64,000 nt of DNA from Hebobacterum sp964559435 (GTDB lineage Bacteria; Armatimonadota; Hebobacteria; Hebobacterales; Hebobacteraceae): the NCBI GenBank assembly GCA_964559435.1, contig CAZLHI010000005.1, forward strand, positions 101,741 through 165,740. The letters run 5' to 3'. The notes under the pieces were generated by a model. It ran no database searches. It worked only from the letters and a program-made list of their open reading frames with translations, and was not told where the DNA came from. This document shows positions 26,045 through 34,707 of this stretch, piece after piece (the stretch's first letter is position 1; each line of letters begins with the position of its first letter). The translations under genes and the position numbers were made by a program.

Positions 26045-27291
26045 GGAAGCAGACACTGAGGGCCAGGCTATTGGATTCGTTGGGGCGGGACGAGGTGATC
26101 GCTGAGCTGCATGCTCGCGGCTCAGACAAAAGCGCGGTAGAGCTGAGCGTTGCCCGGAGCCTTGGGCGCGCCATGATCGTCGGTCCCCTCTCCCTGGAGG
26201 ACGCCCAGGAACTTCGGAACGCGGCCAGGGAGTCCGGCGCCTTCGCGGTCCTCGCCAAGACGGCCGGCCGCGCCGATCCCTCGCGTGCAGATGTCCTCGT
26301 GATGGGCTCCCTGCATCGGCTGACAGCGGTCGCCGCCGCCGTCGGGGCCGAGGTCGGGACACGCATGGAGACCGCCCTGGCGAGCTTCGGCGCGCCGCCG
26401 ACGCGAGTGCTGCGCTGCCGGCGGCGTGAGCTGGAGCTGGGCCGGGGAACGCTCATCATGGGCATCGTCAACGTGACGCCCGACTCTTTCTCGGGGGATG
26501 GGCTGGGCGCCGACGCTGAGCTGGCCGTCGCTCAAGGAAAGCAGATGGTAGCCGATGGCGCGGATATCCTCGATATAGGGGGTGAATCAACTCGACCAGG
26601 CTCGGAGCCCGTGCCGGAGGGGGAGGAACTCGGTCGCGTTCTGCCCGTCATCGAGGGCCTTGCATCGGAGCTCGATGTGCCTATCTCGATTGACACGTAC
26701 AAGTCATCCGTCGCCGCGGCCGCCCTGGAGAAGGGCGCTCACATCGTCAATGATATCAGCGGCTTGCACGCCGACGAGCAGATGGCTCACCTCGCCGCCG
26801 AGCACGATGCCGCGGTCATCATCATGCACATTCAAGGCACACCTCGGGACATGCAGAAGGACCCCAAGTACGCGGACGTCATCGGAGAGATCAGCGATTA
26901 CCTCGAGGAGGGCATCGCTGTGGCCGCCGAGGCCGGCTTAAGCCGCGATCGGCTCGTCGTCGATCCGGGGATCGGCTTCGGCAAGAAGCTGGAGCACAAC
27001 CTCGAGATACTTCGCCGGCTGCGTGAGTTCCGTAACCTGGGCTGCCCGCTTCTCGTCGGCACCTCCCGGAAGTCCATGATCGGGACCATACTCGATCTGC
27101 CGGTTGAAGAGAGGGTCGAAGGCACCGCGGCCACGGTCGCTCTCGCCGTCGCCGGCGGCGCCGACATCGTGCGGGTGCACAACGTGAGAGAGATGTCCCG
27201 CGTCGCCAAGGTCGCCGACGCCATCTGCCGCGTCACGCATGAGCTCCAGGAGAGCGAACACGCCTGGGCCGACCGGGCGAAGAAGGACTGA
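26041..27291 (+). CDS. folP: Dihydropteroate synthase with N-terminal extension
   Basis: FolP joins p-aminobenzoate to hydroxymethyl-dihydropterin pyrophosphate in folate synthesis. The standard signatures are all present: MGIVNVTPDSFSGDG at residues 140-154, DIGGESTRPGS, ISIDTYK, VNDISG, DPGIGFGK and GTSRKSMIG. About 130 residues precede the catalytic barrel (416 in total against about 280 usual). Such an extension is known in some Gram-positive-type lineages but its role is not clear. ATG 26041 overlaps the upstream stop and has GGGAG just before it. folK follows at once. Confidence 0.95.
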   Translation: MRKQTLRARLLDSLGRDEVIAELHARGSDKSAVELSVARSLGRAMIVGPLSLEDAQELRNAARESGAFAVLAKTAGRADPSRADVLVMGSLHRLTAVAAAVGAEVGTRMETALASFGAPPTRVLRCRRRELELGRGTLIMGIVNVTPDSFSGDGLGADAELAVAQGKQMVADGADILDIGGESTRPGSEPVPEGEELGRVLPVIEGLASELDVPISIDTYKSSVAAAALEKGAHIVNDISGLHADEQMAHLAAEHDAAVIIMHIQGTPRDMQKDPKYADVIGEISDYLEEGIAVAAEAGLSRDRLVVDPGIGFGKKLEHNLEILRRLREFRNLGCPLLVGTSRKSMIGTILDLPVEERVEGTAATVALAVAGGADIVRVHNVREMSRVAKVADAICRVTHELQESEHAWADRAKKD

Positions 27292-27292
27292 C

Positions 27293-27787
27293 ATGCGCCG
27301 CGTCTTCCTCGGACTCGGCACCAATCTCGGAGACCGCGAGCAGAACCTCCGTGAGGCCATCGCGCGGCTGAAAACCACCGGGGGCGTGAACTTCCTGCGC
27401 CAGTCCCGCGTCTATCAGACAGAGCCCATGCACATCGCCGACCAGCCCGAGTTCCTCAATATGGTCGTCGAGGTCGAGGTGAATGAGGAGATGCGGCCCC
27501 GCGATCTGCTCGCCATCGTTAAAGGCATCGAGAAGGACATCGGTCGCACCCACCGGGAGCGCTGGGGGCCGCGCGAGATCGACATCGACATCCTCCTCTT
27601 CGGCGACGAGCACATTGTCGAAGACGACTTCGAAGTTCCGCACCCGCGGATGTGGGAGCGAGGGTTTGTTCTCGCGCCACTCGCCGATCTCACACCTGAT
27701 CTGGTGAGTCCTACCGGGGAAACCGTCTGCGCCGCGGCGAAGCGACTCAGCGTGGAGCAGGGCGTCCATGCCTACCTTCACCTATGA
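27293..27787 (+). CDS. folK: 2-amino-4-hydroxy-6-hydroxymethyldihydropteridine pyrophosphokinase
   Basis: FolK pyrophosphorylates hydroxymethyl-dihydropterin, the step before FolP. The 164-residue protein has the family motifs VFLGLGTNLGDRE, SRVYQTEP, QPEFLNMVVEV, the GPREIDIDILLFG signature and VPHPRMWERGFVLAPL. Start ATG 27293 is one base after the folP stop, with AGAAGGA upstream. The 3' end overlaps the next gene by 20 bases. The folP-folK pair forms a small folate operon inside a competence/pilus gene group. Confidence 0.95.
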   Translation: MRRVFLGLGTNLGDREQNLREAIARLKTTGGVNFLRQSRVYQTEPMHIADQPEFLNMVVEVEVNEEMRPRDLLAIVKGIEKDIGRTHRERWGPREIDIDILLFGDEHIVEDDFEVPHPRMWERGFVLAPLADLTPDLVSPTGETVCAAAKRLSVEQGVHAYLHL

Positions 27788-28949
27788 AGTGAAAGAAGAG
27801 GACGGGAACGTCCAGCGGGGGATGCTCGAGGGCGACTCCGCGGAAGCTGTTGCGCGTCAACTCAAGGCGCAAGGGTACTTCGTCGTTTCCGTGGCGCCGA
27901 AGGTGAGCGCTCACACAGAGGTCGCCGCGGGCGTCGAGCGCCAGGTGCTCGCCCCCGTTTTCTATCCTGTCAGCAGCAGATCCCGGGCGATGTTCTTCTC
28001 TTCCCTGCGGGTCCTCATGTCGGCCGGCATGGGTGTCGTCGAGGCGATGCGCACCTTGTCACTCCGCACGCAGAACCGAATCCTCTCCCAGGCGGCGGCC
28101 GAGATGGCGGACGCGGCGATCCAGGGACGGCCTATGTCGACAGTCATGCGCAAGTACCCGGCAGTCTTCCCGCAGGTGGCCCTCGCGGTGATGGAAGCGG
28201 GCGAGGAATCGGGGCTCATCGAGCAAACCGCCGAGCGCCTCGCGAAGTACTTCGATCGGAGCTTTCAGCTCGAGCAGACCTACCGCTGGCATACCTTTTA
28301 CCCCAAGCTCCTGCTCATCGCCCTCATCGTGATACCGAGCATGCCACACCTCATTCTCGGCAGTTTCGAGGGGTGGCTGCGCATCGTGCTTGGCCGGGCG
28401 CTTCCTATCCTCATCGGCATCACAGTGCTGTGGTACGGTTGGCGGTTTGTTGCACGCGGCCCAGGCCTGAAGCGCGCACTCGACGGCGTCAAGCTTGCCA
28501 TCCCGTGGTTCGGCAGCCTGAGCCGCCGTCTGTCAACCGCGCGCTGGGCGCGCGCTCTGTCGATGCTTCTTTCAGCGGGAGTGCCGGTGCATCGCTCCCT
28601 TGTCGCAGCGGCGTCGGCCTGTGGCAACTCCGCCATGGAAGAGGATCTCGTGCGTGAGGCGGAGGGCGTCATGCAGGGCAAGATGGTAGGGGAGGTGCTG
28701 GCGGCGAGCAGGCAGATACCGGACATGGCTCTCGACATGATCAGCACCGCGGAACGCTCGGGCTCGATAGAGGACGCGCTGGAGAAGGTCGCCGACTACT
28801 ACGAATCGGAGACCGATGTCGGCGGGAAGCAGACCGCGGTGGCGGTCGGGCTCGCACTCTATCTGCTTGTAGGGATAGCAATTGCAGTCGTCGTCATCCG
28901 CTTCTGGACCGGCTACTTCGGTCAGTACAGCGGCTTTCTGAACCCGTAG
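27768..28949 (+). CDS. Type II secretion GspF / type IV pilus PilC-family membrane protein
   Basis: The 393-residue protein is an inner-membrane platform protein of type II secretion or type IV pili. It begins PTFTYEVKEEDGNVQRGMLEGDSAEAVARQLKAQGYFV, typical of the family. Two homologous T2SSF domains follow (FFSSLRVLMSAGMGVVEAM and ARALSMLLSAGVPVHRSL), each ending in hydrophobic helices. The MEAGEESGLIEQ and STAERSGSIEDALEKV segments are the usual signatures. It overlaps folK by 20 bases. Together with the GspE-type ATPase at 20660 it implies an assembly machine, but no prepilin gene with a cleavage site is in this window. Confidence 0.88.
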   Translation: MPTFTYEVKEEDGNVQRGMLEGDSAEAVARQLKAQGYFVVSVAPKVSAHTEVAAGVERQVLAPVFYPVSSRSRAMFFSSLRVLMSAGMGVVEAMRTLSLRTQNRILSQAAAEMADAAIQGRPMSTVMRKYPAVFPQVALAVMEAGEESGLIEQTAERLAKYFDRSFQLEQTYRWHTFYPKLLLIALIVIPSMPHLILGSFEGWLRIVLGRALPILIGITVLWYGWRFVARGPGLKRALDGVKLAIPWFGSLSRRLSTARWARALSMLLSAGVPVHRSLVAAASACGNSAMEEDLVREAEGVMQGKMVGEVLAASRQIPDMALDMISTAERSGSIEDALEKVADYYESETDVGGKQTAVAVGLALYLLVGIAIAVVVIRFWTGYFGQYSGFLNP

Positions 28950-28953
28950 GAAG

Positions 28954-29814
28954 ATGTCAGATCTGGCAACCAGTGTCGAAGACGTCCGGCGCGTGATCGC
29001 TACGGCGCGCCGCCAAGAGAAGTCCATCGGCCTCGTGCCGACGTTGGGAGCGCTTCACGAGGGACATCTGGCGCTGTTTCAGCGCGCCCGACAGGAGTGC
29101 GGGTACGTCGTCGTGAGCATTTTCGTCAACCCGACCCAGTTTCCGCCCGGGACCGACTTCGAGAGCTACCCGCGTGACCTCGAGGGCGATATGAAGAAGG
29201 CCCGTGATGCAGGGGTCGATCTGGTCTTCTCCCCGTCGGTGGAGGAGATCTATCCCCCCGGAGACCACACGTTTGTCGAGGTGACGGGCCCACTGGTGGA
29301 ATGCCTGTGCGGACCCCATCGCCCCGGCCATTTCCGCGGCGTCACAACCGTCTGTACGCGGTTGTTCCACATCGTTCAGCCCGACAAGGCCTATTTCGGC
29401 GAGAAGGACTACCAGCAGTTGCTGATCATCAAGCAGATGGTCCGGGACCTGCACTTGCCACTGGAGATCGTCCCGGTGCCCACGGTGAGAGAGGGTGACG
29501 GCCTTGCGATAAGCACGCGCAACCGATATCTGGCCCCCGAAGAGAGGAAGGCTGCGCGTGTGCTGTCGCAGGCGCTGTTCGAGGCGAGGAGCCGGTTCGC
29601 GGCGGGCGACCGAAGCAGCGCGTCCCTGATACACGGTCTCAAGCAGACAATGGCGGCCGAGCCGCTGGCATCCTTGCAGTATGTCGAACTCAGGGACGCC
29701 GAGACGCTGGAGGAGCTCCCACAAGTGGACCGTCGCGCCGTGCTGGCGCTCGCGGCGTTTGTGGGCAAGGTCCGCCTGATTGACAATATCGTCCTCACGC
29801 CGGGAGATCGTTGA
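28954..29814 (+). CDS. panC: Pantothenate synthetase
   Basis: PanC condenses pantoate and beta-alanine with ATP to make pantothenate, the coenzyme A precursor. The 286-residue length is normal. Motifs visible are VPTLGALHEGHLAL (HxGH nucleotide site), SIFVNPTQF, HFRGVTTVC, FGEKDYQQL and STRNRYL. The start is four bases after the pilC-like stop. panB and panD are not nearby. Its stop codon lies inside the -35 box of the next gene's promoter. Confidence 0.96.
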   Translation: MSDLATSVEDVRRVIATARRQEKSIGLVPTLGALHEGHLALFQRARQECGYVVVSIFVNPTQFPPGTDFESYPRDLEGDMKKARDAGVDLVFSPSVEEIYPPGDHTFVEVTGPLVECLCGPHRPGHFRGVTTVCTRLFHIVQPDKAYFGEKDYQQLLIIKQMVRDLHLPLEIVPVPTVREGDGLAISTRNRYLAPEERKAARVLSQALFEARSRFAAGDRSSASLIHGLKQTMAAEPLASLQYVELRDAETLEELPQVDRRAVLALAAFVGKVRLIDNIVLTPGDR

Positions 29815-29839
29815 CAAGGCAGGAGGCAGCCTGTATCCT
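29811..29839 (+). promoter_or_regulatory. Consensus promoter for the secreted protein gene at 29896
   Basis: TTGACA (29811-29816) and TATCCT (29834-29839) are 17 bases apart. The -35 box overlaps the panC stop codon. The -10 sequence is the same as in the pyr promoter at 7235. Transcription would start near 29846, about 50 bases before the ATG, which follows a GAAGGGG ribosome-binding site. Confidence 0.75.
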
Positions 29840-29895
29840 CAGTCAGGAATCCCATCCTGGCTACAAAACCTCGAACCGATATAGGGAAGGGGACC

Positions 29896-30921
29896 ATGAA
29901 GTCACTCGCAGTACTCGTGTTCTTCACAGCTGTCATCGCGCTCACAGGGCCGCTCGCCGCATTCGCGGGCGACGAGCCAGCTTCGGAGGGCTCGACAATC
30001 ACCTATGCGGAGGAGGAGCCATCGTCGCCAGCGTCAGGTGATGTATCCGTGGGTGAAGAGCCACCCTCTGAGGGCCCCGTCCAACTGGGCGTCCTTGATC
30101 CGGTAGAAGCATCCTTCGACGTCGAAGTCCCCCGGGATCGTCTCTGGCGCGCTCCTCACGGCCCGCTCGTTCTGCTCGACACGGTGGTGGTGCGCACCGC
30201 CGATGGACAGCGCCTGGAGTGCGTCGAGAGTTCCCCAACGCAAGGCCAGTACCGTCCTCGACTCGACGGGTGTCTCCGCTTTGCCAAGGAAGACGTCGGC
30301 AAGAAAGTTCGTGTTACCTACGAATACCGACCGCTTCGGGTCGGGCTGTTGCCGCCAGTCGTTGCGAGTGACTACGAGGACGCCTACCCGACGATGTTGG
30401 AGGTGCTGACCCAGGAGGCGGAAAGGCGCGGCTTCGTCTTTGCCGACCCTGACGAGGTCGCAGACGCAATCGTAGAGATGAAGGTCACCCACCCAAGCCA
30501 GTACCCAAAGCTGGCCAGGCGGCTGAACGTCGCCAGCCTGGTACTTGCAGGGATTGCGGCCTCGGCCGACGAGGTCTTCGCGGGCTTCTCCAGTCACACC
30601 AGCGGATCCGGCAGCGGCTCAGTCGACGTCCATGGGACAGTCAGCAGTTCGCCGTATTCGGGCTCCGGCACCGTGCACGGTAGTGGATCGAGCCATGTCA
30701 GCACGCACTCGACCACGAGTACTAGTGCCGTCTACAAGGACGTCATGCTGGTAGCCGTCGGGCTACAGGTCTTCGACGGGGCGTCCGGGGATCTTATCGG
30801 CGAGGTCTATCGAGCTGACTCGAAGCGCGTTCGGTTCCGCCGCTTTGGCCCCACGCGTAGGTCACTCACACGGCATCTCACTGAGAAGGCCGTGAGCGCG
30901 TTGCTTGACCCCGCGGCCTGA
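29896..30921 (+). CDS. Exported protein of unknown function with Ser/Gly/His/Thr-rich insert
   Basis: The 341-residue product has a signal peptide ending near AAFAGDE (residue 24). An acidic Glu/Pro/Ser-rich linker follows (about 25-55), then a beta-rich domain, then a segment (TMLEVLTQEAERRGFVFADP to LNVASLVLAGIAAS) that resembles the TolB/CsgG-like domains used in envelope lipoproteins. From about residue 235 to 278 is a low-complexity Ser/Gly/His/Thr stretch, followed by a VxVGLQVFDGASGDLIGEV strand pair. A similar CsgG-like pattern occurs in the protein at 54368. I do not recognise a specific family. Its 3' end overlaps the opposite-strand gene by 60 bases. Confidence 0.7.
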   Translation: MKSLAVLVFFTAVIALTGPLAAFAGDEPASEGSTITYAEEEPSSPASGDVSVGEEPPSEGPVQLGVLDPVEASFDVEVPRDRLWRAPHGPLVLLDTVVVRTADGQRLECVESSPTQGQYRPRLDGCLRFAKEDVGKKVRVTYEYRPLRVGLLPPVVASDYEDAYPTMLEVLTQEAERRGFVFADPDEVADAIVEMKVTHPSQYPKLARRLNVASLVLAGIAASADEVFAGFSSHTSGSGSGSVDVHGTVSSSPYSGSGTVHGSGSSHVSTHSTTSTSAVYKDVMLVAVGLQVFDGASGDLIGEVYRADSKRVRFRRFGPTRRSLTRHLTEKAVSALLDPAA

Positions 30922-31701
30922 TTCGGTCTTGCCGCTGGCCTCGGACCTTCGCCGGCGTGCTGCCGAAGCCGACCGCAGTTGTGCCTGGCGTGCTCTTGCG
31001 GGCGCCTCCTCCCGGCACTTCTCCGCGAGCCCCGGGTACTGCCGCAGTTCCTCCCGCGCCTGCGGCCGCAGCGCGTAGAGTCCGCGGTCGATCCGCTCGA
31101 ACCACCCGTAGAAATTGCTGTAGAGAATCGAGAGCGTCTTCGGCCCGGTGCCGAGCGCGCGCAATTGCCGGGGCGACATCGGGCCGAGCACGTCGAGATA
31201 GCACGCGATCTGTATCGCGTTCTCCCTGTAGGCCGTGACGAGCTTGCGCTGGGAGCTGCCGGCCGTGTTGAAGTCCTCCGACCTCTGCGACATCTCGCGC
31301 AGAACGGCCCGCCGCGCTCGCTTCCTCTTTTGCCGTTGGAACGGAATTGGATGAAAGACGACTTCCACGCGAGGAGGCCGACCATTGACCGACACGAATA
31401 TCAGGCCGAGTTCGAGGCGGCGAAGCAGGTGTTGGATGTCGCTTCGCGCCTTGCGCCGGCTGGGACGGGGAAGGGCGACGTAGACAGAGTCGGTTATGCG
31501 CTGGCGCTTTGTCGCCTGAGCCAGAAGGGCCGTGCTGAAGTTCCGCTTGAGCTCTACGATGATGAGGTCATCGCCCTTCGTGGCGGTGATGTCGCAGTCG
31601 CGGACCTCGCTCCGTACGGTATACCCGTGATCCCGAAGATAGCGGCAGACGGGCAGAGCCAGGTCTGTCTCTGTCAGGTTGCGGTTTGCAGATGTCGGCA
31701 T
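30862..31701 (-). CDS. DUF2161-like PD-(D/E)XK nuclease-fold protein
   Basis: The 279-residue protein matches the DUF2161 (COG5482-type) pattern: an N-terminal ETDLALPVCRYLRDHGYTV, a nuclease-fold core CDITATKGDDLIIVELK giving the D...ExK catalytic pattern, and a helical domain with ALGTGPKTLSILYSNFYGWF. The C-terminus is Arg/Ala-rich. No partner methyltransferase is nearby, so it is not an obvious restriction enzyme; the role is unknown. Start 31701 is chosen because the conserved region begins directly after it; the frame remains open upstream without coding character. The last 60 bases overlap the end of the convergent gene at 29896. Confidence 0.7.
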   Translation of the reverse strand: MPTSANRNLTETDLALPVCRYLRDHGYTVRSEVRDCDITATKGDDLIIVELKRNFSTALLAQATKRQRITDSVYVALPRPSRRKARSDIQHLLRRLELGLIFVSVNGRPPRVEVVFHPIPFQRQKRKRARRAVLREMSQRSEDFNTAGSSQRKLVTAYRENAIQIACYLDVLGPMSPRQLRALGTGPKTLSILYSNFYGWFERIDRGLYALRPQAREELRQYPGLAEKCREEAPARARQAQLRSASAARRRRSEASGKTESGRGVKQRAHGLLSEMPCE

Positions 31702-31836
31702 TGCCTTGGCTCGAGGCGGTGGTACAAACGGTGAGCCGATTGCCGGCTGCCTCGTGATGCTATTGCCACATCTTCGCACTCCGTCTTGCTGGACGTTCGA
31801 GGACAGCCAGGTTCCCAGAGTTCGCCGGCACGGCGT

Positions 31837-31866
31837 TTGACACAGTCTCGCGCGCGGTGTCATAAT
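31837..31866 (+). promoter_or_regulatory. Promoter of nadA-nadC
   Basis: TTGACA (31837-31842) and CATAAT (31861-31866) are separated by 18 bases. Transcription would start near 31873, leaving a leader of about 118 bases before the nadA ATG. I saw no match to the NAD-I riboswitch in the leader and no NrtR/NiaR-type palindrome that I could recognise. Confidence 0.7.
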
Positions 31867-31991
31867 GTTGGCCAGCCGAACGCAGTCTGCATCGCGGTCC
31901 TCGCGGCCTGCGTATCGAAGCGCACGCCAGCACGGGTCACAGCTTTGGTAACCGAACGGGTAGGCATCGAGGATAGGGACCGGATCATCAA

Positions 31992-32918
31992 ATGACGGGC
32001 ATAGCCGCCGATCCCAGGGTCGAACTTACAGAACGAATCGCCAGGATGAAGCGGGAGCGGAGAGCTGTCATCCTCGCCCACAATTACCAGCTTGGCGAGG
32101 TCCAGGATATCGCGGACTTCACGGGCGATTCGTTGGAGTTGAGTCAGCGCGCCGTCGAGGTCGATGCCGACATCATCGTGTTTTGCGGCGTGAGGTTCAT
32201 GGCCGAGACGGCGAAGATTGTCAATCCGGCGCGCACCGTCCTGATACCTGATCCGCTGGCGGGGTGTCCTATGTGCGATATGGCTCCTGTCGAGGAGGTC
32301 CGCAAATGGAAAGCGGGGCTACCGGGTCTTCCGGTTGTGGCCTATGTGAACACAACCGCGGCCGTGAAGGCTGAGGTCGACATCTGCTGCACCTCCGCCA
32401 ACGCCGTGCGGGTGGTGGAGAGCCTGGCCGACGAGCGAGTGCTCTTCCTGCCTGACAAGAACCTCGGGCACTGGGTCCAACGGCACACGGACAAGGAGAT
32501 CATCCTCTGGGACGGCTACTGCCCGACCCACCAACGGATCACGGCGCAGGACGTGCAGCGGCTGAAGGAAGAACACCCGCAGGCCGCAGTTATGGTCCAT
32601 CCGGAGTGCACACCCGACCTCATCGATCTCGCCGACGAAGTGCTGAGCACCGGTCAGATGATCCGCTGGGCACGCGAGAGCGATGCGAACGAGATCATCG
32701 TCGGCACCGAGGTCGGCCTGATCCACCGACTCAAGGGGGAAAGCCCGGGAAAGCGATTCCACCCCATCAGCAAGCTCAGCACGTGCCCGAACATGAAGCG
32801 CATCACGCTCGAGAAGGTGGCCTGGGCACTTGAGGACATGCAGCACGAAGTGACCGTTCCCGAAGACATTTCGGCCAGGGCGCGCCGCGCCATCGAGCGC
32901 ATGCTGGAAGCGGTGTGA
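31992..32918 (+). CDS. nadA: Quinolinate synthase
   Basis: NadA condenses iminoaspartate with dihydroxyacetone phosphate to quinolinate, using a 4Fe-4S cluster. The 308-residue protein has the three cluster cysteines in FCGVRFMAETAKI, CCTSANAV and STCPNMKRITLEKV, and the AHNYQLGEVQDIADFTGDS N-terminal signature. It overlaps nadC by four bases. No nadB or aspartate dehydrogenase gene is in the window, so the iminoaspartate source is encoded elsewhere. The ribosome-binding site before ATG 31992 is weak. Confidence 0.96.
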   Translation: MTGIAADPRVELTERIARMKRERRAVILAHNYQLGEVQDIADFTGDSLELSQRAVEVDADIIVFCGVRFMAETAKIVNPARTVLIPDPLAGCPMCDMAPVEEVRKWKAGLPGLPVVAYVNTTAAVKAEVDICCTSANAVRVVESLADERVLFLPDKNLGHWVQRHTDKEIILWDGYCPTHQRITAQDVQRLKEEHPQAAVMVHPECTPDLIDLADEVLSTGQMIRWARESDANEIIVGTEVGLIHRLKGESPGKRFHPISKLSTCPNMKRITLEKVAWALEDMQHEVTVPEDISARARRAIERMLEAV

Positions 32919-33766
32919 TGGACTTTCATCTCCCTGAAGCGGCTATGAGGGAAGCCGTTGCCCGGGCCCTCGACGAGGACGTCGGGCCCGGCGATGTCAC
33001 GACCCTGGCGACGGTCGGCGCCGACGTGCAGTGCCGAGCCGTCATCGAGGCAAGAGCCGAGGGAGTGATAGCAGGGCTGCCGGTGGCGTGCGCGGTGTTC
33101 CAGACGATCCATCCTCGGATCAGCTTCGAAGAGCTCGTGCGCGAGGGCGCGCCGGTCTCCGAAGGGGCACAAGTGGCTGGGCTGGCCGGGAACACTCGGG
33201 CGATACTTACCGGAGAACGCACGGCACTCAACTTCCTCCAGCGACTATCGGGCATAGCCACACTGGCGGCCGACTATGCAGAAGCCGTGCAAGGGACCGG
33301 CGCCCGAGTCATTGACACGAGAAAGACAGCTCCAGGGCTTCGACTGCTCGACAAGTACGCCGTCCGCGTCGGCGGAGGGCACAACCACCGCTCGGGGCTA
33401 TTCGACGGGGTGCTCATCAAAGACAATCATCTTCGCGCGGCCGGCGGAGTGAGCCAGGCGGTAAACCGTGCGAGGTCGGCAATTCACCACCTGCTGCGGA
33501 TAGAGGTCGAAGTCCAGACCCTGAAGGAGGTGGATGAGGCGCTCACCGCAGGGGCTGATGTGATCCTGCTCGACAACATGGAACTGAGCGAGGTGCGGGA
33601 GGCGGTCAGGCTGGTCGATGGTCGCTGCCAGTTGGAAGTGTCGGGCGGCATCGATCTGAGCACTGCGCGGGTGCTGGCCGAGTGCGGCGTGGATTACATC
33701 TCCGTCGGCGCGCTGACGCACTCCGCGCCAGCTTTTGATCTCGCCCTAGAGATAGCGAATGACTAG
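32915..33766 (+). CDS. nadC: Nicotinate-nucleotide pyrophosphorylase (carboxylating)
   Basis: NadC turns quinolinate and PRPP into nicotinate mononucleotide. The 283-residue protein has the family motifs EDVGPGDVTT, RTALNFLQRLSGIAT, DTRKTAPGLRLLDKYAV, GGGHNHRSGLFDGVLIKDNH and the EVSGGI barrel end. GTG/ATG overlap with nadA indicates coupling. The stop codon lies in the left terminal repeat of a palindromic element (33763-33905). Confidence 0.96.
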   Translation: MMDFHLPEAAMREAVARALDEDVGPGDVTTLATVGADVQCRAVIEARAEGVIAGLPVACAVFQTIHPRISFEELVREGAPVSEGAQVAGLAGNTRAILTGERTALNFLQRLSGIATLAADYAEAVQGTGARVIDTRKTAPGLRLLDKYAVRVGGGHNHRSGLFDGVLIKDNHLRAAGGVSQAVNRARSAIHHLLRIEVEVQTLKEVDEALTAGADVILLDNMELSEVREAVRLVDGRCQLEVSGGIDLSTARVLAECGVDYISVGALTHSAPAFDLALEIAND

Positions 33767-33905
33767 AGGCCATTTCGAAAACCCTCAGAACAAGACCCTT
33801 CGCTGCTCTCAGGGCGACAGTTTCGCCAGCAGCTTGTTGTGTGTCATTCTGAGCGAAGCGAAGAATCTTGGTTGCAGGGCAAAGCAGTTTCGAAATGCCT
33901 TCTAG
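33763..33905. repeat. Palindromic MITE-like element overlapping the nadC stop and birA start
   Basis: The ends are inverted repeats: CTAGAGGCCATTTCGAAA (33763-33780) matches the reverse complement of 33888-33905 at 16 of 18 positions, with CATTTCGAAA perfect. Inside, the left arm (around 33810-33832) and the right arm (GTCATTCTGAGCGAAGCGAAG, from about 33843) are again imperfect inverted copies. I recognise the latter as a short repeat common between genes in many environmental bacterial genomes. The nadC TAG and the first birA codons lie inside the terminal repeats. There is no coding capacity of its own. Confidence 0.65.
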
Positions 33906-34707
33906 TGCGCGCCCGGCGACGCTGTCCGCGAAGGATGTGCTGGCCGAGCTCCGCACCTCCTGGCTCGGGCGGTCGCTGCGTGTGCTGGCCGAGACCACGT
34001 CCACTGTAGACGTGGCCAGGAGCTGGCTCGACGAGGGCGCACCCGACGGAGCCGTAGTCATCGCTGCGCGTCAGACGGCGGGGCGCGGCCGGCGGGGTCG
34101 CGTCTGGGCTTCGCCACTCGGAGGACTGTGGATGTCCGTCATCGCACACCCCGATCTGCGCCTCGAATGTGCTGGACGACTGGGTGTTGCGCTCGCTCTG
34201 GCATGTGCCGAATCAGCCTCAGTTGACAGCGAGTGTGAGATCGGCCTGAAGTGGCCCAACGACCTTGTCGCAGGCGGCAAGAAGGTCGGCGGCGTGCTTG
34301 CGGAGACAGTTGCCAGGGGTGGCCGTGTGACCTCGGCGGTGTTGAGCGTGGGGCTCAATGCGAACTTCTCCACCGCAGAGCTGCCAGGCCACGTGAAGGA
34401 ATCAGCCACCACACTGCTGGATCAAACAGGTCGCACTCACTCGCTTGCGCGAATAGCGGCCGGTGTGCTCGGCAGACTGGAGACGATATGGCCGTCGCTC
34501 ATGCAGGACGACACTGATCTGGTGAAGCGCTGGCGTCAGAGAGACGGCCTTCTCGGCCGACAGGTGCTGGTGCAGGCGGCGGGGAAGATGGTGGCGGGCC
34601 GCGCTGAGGGAATCGATGAGTGGGGCGCTCTAAGGCTCGTATCCGATGGTGCCAAACTGTCGCTCCCAATCGGCGAGGTGCTCTCGGTGAGCGAGGTGCG
34701 GCCATGA
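33895..34707 (+). CDS. birA: Biotin-[acetyl-CoA-carboxylase] ligase, class I
   Basis: BirA activates biotin with ATP and attaches it to the biotin carrier protein of acetyl-CoA carboxylase. The 270-residue protein has the biotinyl-5'-AMP loop GRGRRGRVWASP, TTSTVDVARSWL, and KWPNDLVAGGKKVGGVL. It has no N-terminal DNA-binding winged helix, so it should not act as the biotin repressor. Start ATG 33895 lies in the right terminal repeat of the MITE-like element, and no Shine-Dalgarno sequence precedes it; a TTG at 33868 is an alternative. accD and accA are at 45504-47326. Confidence 0.93.
   Translation: MPSSARPATLSAKDVLAELRTSWLGRSLRVLAETTSTVDVARSWLDEGAPDGAVVIAARQTAGRGRRGRVWASPLGGLWMSVIAHPDLRLECAGRLGVALALACAESASVDSECEIGLKWPNDLVAGGKKVGGVLAETVARGGRVTSAVLSVGLNANFSTAELPGHVKESATTLLDQTGRTHSLARIAAGVLGRLETIWPSLMQDDTDLVKRWRQRDGLLGRQVLVQAAGKMVAGRAEGIDEWGALRLVSDGAKLSLPIGEVLSVSEVRP

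Noticed and set aside
31867..31991. A NAD-sensing riboswitch before nadA
   Set aside because: The leader is long, but I could not find the conserved NAD-I motif bases; only the promoter is supported.
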